Shown here: piece by piece, positions 62,336-64,000 of the stretch
Layout: the number at the start of each line of letters is the position of its first letter
How positions within the stretch are numbered: position 1 is the stretch's first letter
Origin: Pullulanibacillus camelliae
GTDB lineage: Bacteria; Bacillota; Bacilli; Bacillales; Sporolactobacillaceae
DNA: 64,000 bases
Assembly: GCF_014642655.1 (NCBI RefSeq)
Contig: NZ_BMIR01000001.1
Location: 1-64,000, forward strand
Reading direction: 5' to 3'
Translations under genes and position numbers: made by a program
The notes under the pieces: generated by a model
What the model saw: only the letters and a program-made list of their open reading frames with translations
Databases searched by the model: none
Told to the model about the DNA's origin: nothing

Positions 62336-62366
62336 CCCTCTGCTACAACCGCATTGCGACAGAGGG
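62336..62366 (-). terminator. Terminator of the GH2 gene
   Basis: On the minus strand CCCTCTG pairs with CAGAGGG around a 17-base loop, followed by a T-rich tract ending TATATTTTT. It lies 55 bases after the GH2 stop and separates that gene from the LacI gene. Confidence 0.75.
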
Positions 62367-62421
62367 TACTGCTAAAGAAATGGGAGTGTACTCTTTTTCA
62401 TTACATAGACAAGCGGTGATA

Positions 62422-64000
62422 CTATAAAATAAAATCCGTCATGGAGCGCACAATGATTTCACCTGGAGTTTTAGGAACAAGGAACTCTTCAGAGGGCTCG
62501 TGTTGATAAAAGCTGACCACTTTTGGAATCCCTGGAAGCAAATCAAAAAAGTTATCAGAAAAGACACCATCGTATTCAGACGACAACCAAACCTGCTTCG
62601 CCAAGCCATCCGTCGCCAATCTATATTGTGTTCCATCAGTCCCTTTTATTGGCTCTAGGCTTATTGTGGGATGAGGGAGATTGAGCTGCTTTGTTGGAAC
62701 AAAATAATGTTCCTTTGACTCTACTCTTCTCCTATTTGTCTCTAAAACGATGGAGAGTAGCGTTTCCTGTGCGGAATGCCCGCCCAGAATGTCACCGTTG
62801 ACTCGGCTCCAAATCTTTTGCGAAGTATTAGCAGGAATGGAAACAGCCTCATGCCATTCGTCAAGTACGTTTCCATTAAAATCAAGCAGTTTAATGATCA
62901 CCTGCCCTGCCTCGTCCTCCCACGCATCCGATACGATGTAAAGATCAACGCGTTCCTCTCTACCATCTACGGATAAAATCACTTCTTTAAAGCTGTTTTT
63001 GGCATAATATTGAAGGGCCTTCCAGCGCCCATAATAATCCATACTCGACCATGAGGCAACAGGCCAGCAATCGTTCATTTGCCAATAAAGGCTGCCCATC
63101 GTATATGGCATCCTTCTCCTGTGTGCTTCAATCGCCATTTTAATAGCTTCTGCCTGCTGAACTTGACTCATATATAAGAAAGAAGGAAAATCTTTAGCCT
63201 CTGGAAAATACTGTTCCATGTACTCCTTGATCAAACGATTGCCTGCACCATTTTTCTGATGCTGAAGCATGACCTCGGATTCTAAAGCCATATCTGCTTC
63301 TTCAGCATAGGTGCGTACCGTTCTTTCCTCAGGAAAGGATTGAAAGCCATATTCACTCATGAATCGACCAATTTGCACATTATAATTTTCAAAGGGCTCG
63401 ACATTATGCCAGACTCCCCAATAATGGATATCGCCATGCGAGGAATCATTCGTTGCATGTTGCTCTTTGTTATTGGTCAACGCTTGAAGCGGTGAAGACG
63501 GCCAGTAATCGACGCCAGGTGCTAAGCGTTCGATTGTCTCAGGAAGCAGACGATGAAAAATCGCTTCATAATCCTGCCAAATTTTTTCTCTCAGTTCAGG
63601 CTCATATTGCTCCTTCCATCCCCAGCCTGCCTTCTCATCATATTGAGACCACGCTGTATCCATTTCATTATTGCCACACCATAAAGCAATAGAAGGATGG
63701 TTGCGCAGTCTTTTTATATTTTCCTCTGCTTCAAGTCTAATATTTTCAAGGAAAGCCGTATCCCCAGGATACATGCTACAAGCGAACATGAAGTCCTGCC
63801 AGATTAAAATGCCGTATTCATCACAAAGCTCATAAAAAGCATCGGCTTCATAAATGCCCCCGCCCCATACGCGAAGCATATTCATATTCGCTGCCACAGC
63901 ACTGAGAATTTCGTATTTATAGCGCTCACGCGTCACTTCTGAGAGAAAACTATCATTCGGTATATGATTGGCACCCTTAGCGAACACTGGGCGACCATTA
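62422..64000 (-). CDS. GH2 beta-mannosidase, partial (5' part outside the window)
   Basis: This is the C-terminal part of a GH2 exo-beta-mannosidase that would release mannose from imported manno-oligosaccharides. The frame is open to the window edge (NGRPV before FAKGANHIP), so the N-terminal jelly-roll and first Ig-like domains are beyond it. Visible are FAKGANHIPNDSF, NMNMLRVWGGGIYEADAFYE and CGNNEMD with the acid/base Glu about 110 residues into the visible part. The nucleophile region is RFMSEYGFQSFPEE, followed by MPYTMGSLYWQMNDCWPVASWSS. Cytoplasmic location is assumed. It lies upstream of a LacI regulator and the fourth importer, in line with them. Confidence 0.92.
   Translation of the reverse strand, partial: NGRPVFAKGANHIPNDSFLSEVTRERYKYEILSAVAANMNMLRVWGGGIYEADAFYELCDEYGILIWQDFMFACSMYPGDTAFLENIRLEAEENIKRLRNHPSIALWCGNNEMDTAWSQYDEKAGWGWKEQYEPELREKIWQDYEAIFHRLLPETIERLAPGVDYWPSSPLQALTNNKEQHATNDSSHGDIHYWGVWHNVEPFENYNVQIGRFMSEYGFQSFPEERTVRTYAEEADMALESEVMLQHQKNGAGNRLIKEYMEQYFPEAKDFPSFLYMSQVQQAEAIKMAIEAHRRRMPYTMGSLYWQMNDCWPVASWSSMDYYGRWKALQYYAKNSFKEVILSVDGREERVDLYIVSDAWEDEAGQVIIKLLDFNGNVLDEWHEAVSIPANTSQKIWSRVNGDILGGHSAQETLLSIVLETNRRRVESKEHYFVPTKQLNLPHPTISLEPIKGTDGTQYRLATDGLAKQVWLSSEYDGVFSDNFFDLLPGIPKVVSFYQHEPSEEFLVPKTPGEIIVRSMTDFIL

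Overview
The window looks like the chromosome of a low-to-moderate GC, Gram-positive member of the Bacillales. The evidence is strong AGGAGG-type ribosome binding sites with frequent GTG and TTG starts, lipobox-bearing ABC binding proteins, AraR and CcpA (cre) operators of Bacillus type, sigma-54/LevR-type PTS control and IS1182-family debris. I cannot name the genus. Nearly the whole window is a carbohydrate-acquisition island, mostly on the minus strand.

Layout, left to right. 0.1-5.3 kb: a GH52 beta-xylosidase with a lost C-terminus, behind an ABC importer with a XylR-type operator at its promoter (xylo-oligosaccharides). 5.5-15.3 kb: a uronate / aldouronic-acid block with a fructuronate-reductase-like SDR, two Gfo/Idh/MocA dehydrogenases, a GH67 alpha-glucuronidase remnant, uxuA, a Nif3-like protein, a second ABC importer and a GntR/FCD regulator. 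15.5-17.7 kb: a VOC protein inside repeat and IS1182-type debris. 17.7-25.7 kb: the arabinose operon (dead araL, then araM, araB, araD, araA, an SSS symporter and a small membrane protein) behind a promoter with two AraR boxes. 25.7-33.3 kb: a GH127 beta-L-arabinofuranosidase, a third ABC importer, a dehydrogenase and a TIM-barrel isomerase, with a divergent AraC regulator. 34.2-36.4 kb: an abfA (GH51) pseudogene divergent from araR. 36.6-38.0 kb: an L,D-transpeptidase. 38.5-44.9 kb: a LevR-like sigma-54 activator, a mannose-class PTS (EIIA, B, C, D) and a SIS-domain sugar-amine deglycase/isomerase behind a sigma-54 promoter. 45.3-47.7 kb: aldose epimerase and a ROK regulator. 48.3-48.8 kb: another repeat. 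48.8-56.3 kb: an SsuABC/AtsRBC-like importer, two Cys-type sulfatases and an AraC regulator. 56.8-64 kb: ThuA-like protein, a fourth sugar ABC importer with an unusually large permease, a LacI regulator and the 3' part of a GH2 beta-mannosidase running off the window.

Together the genes import plant-wall oligosaccharides (arabinan, glucuronoxylan, mannan) and feed arabinose into the pentose phosphate pathway through AraABD and uronates into 2-keto-3-deoxygluconate through UxuB/UxuA. None of the four sugar importers has its own ATPase, so a shared MsmX-type ATPase elsewhere is expected. Each of the four has a stem-loop between the binding-protein gene and the first permease gene.

A theme is partial decay. 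GH52 is cut short, GH67 is reduced to its last ~48 codons, abfA has lost its middle and araL is full of stops, while importers, catabolic enzymes and regulators (and even the operators of the dead abfA) remain intact. The sulfatase/importer locus and the sigma-54 PTS/deglycase locus are the parts whose substrates are least predictable.
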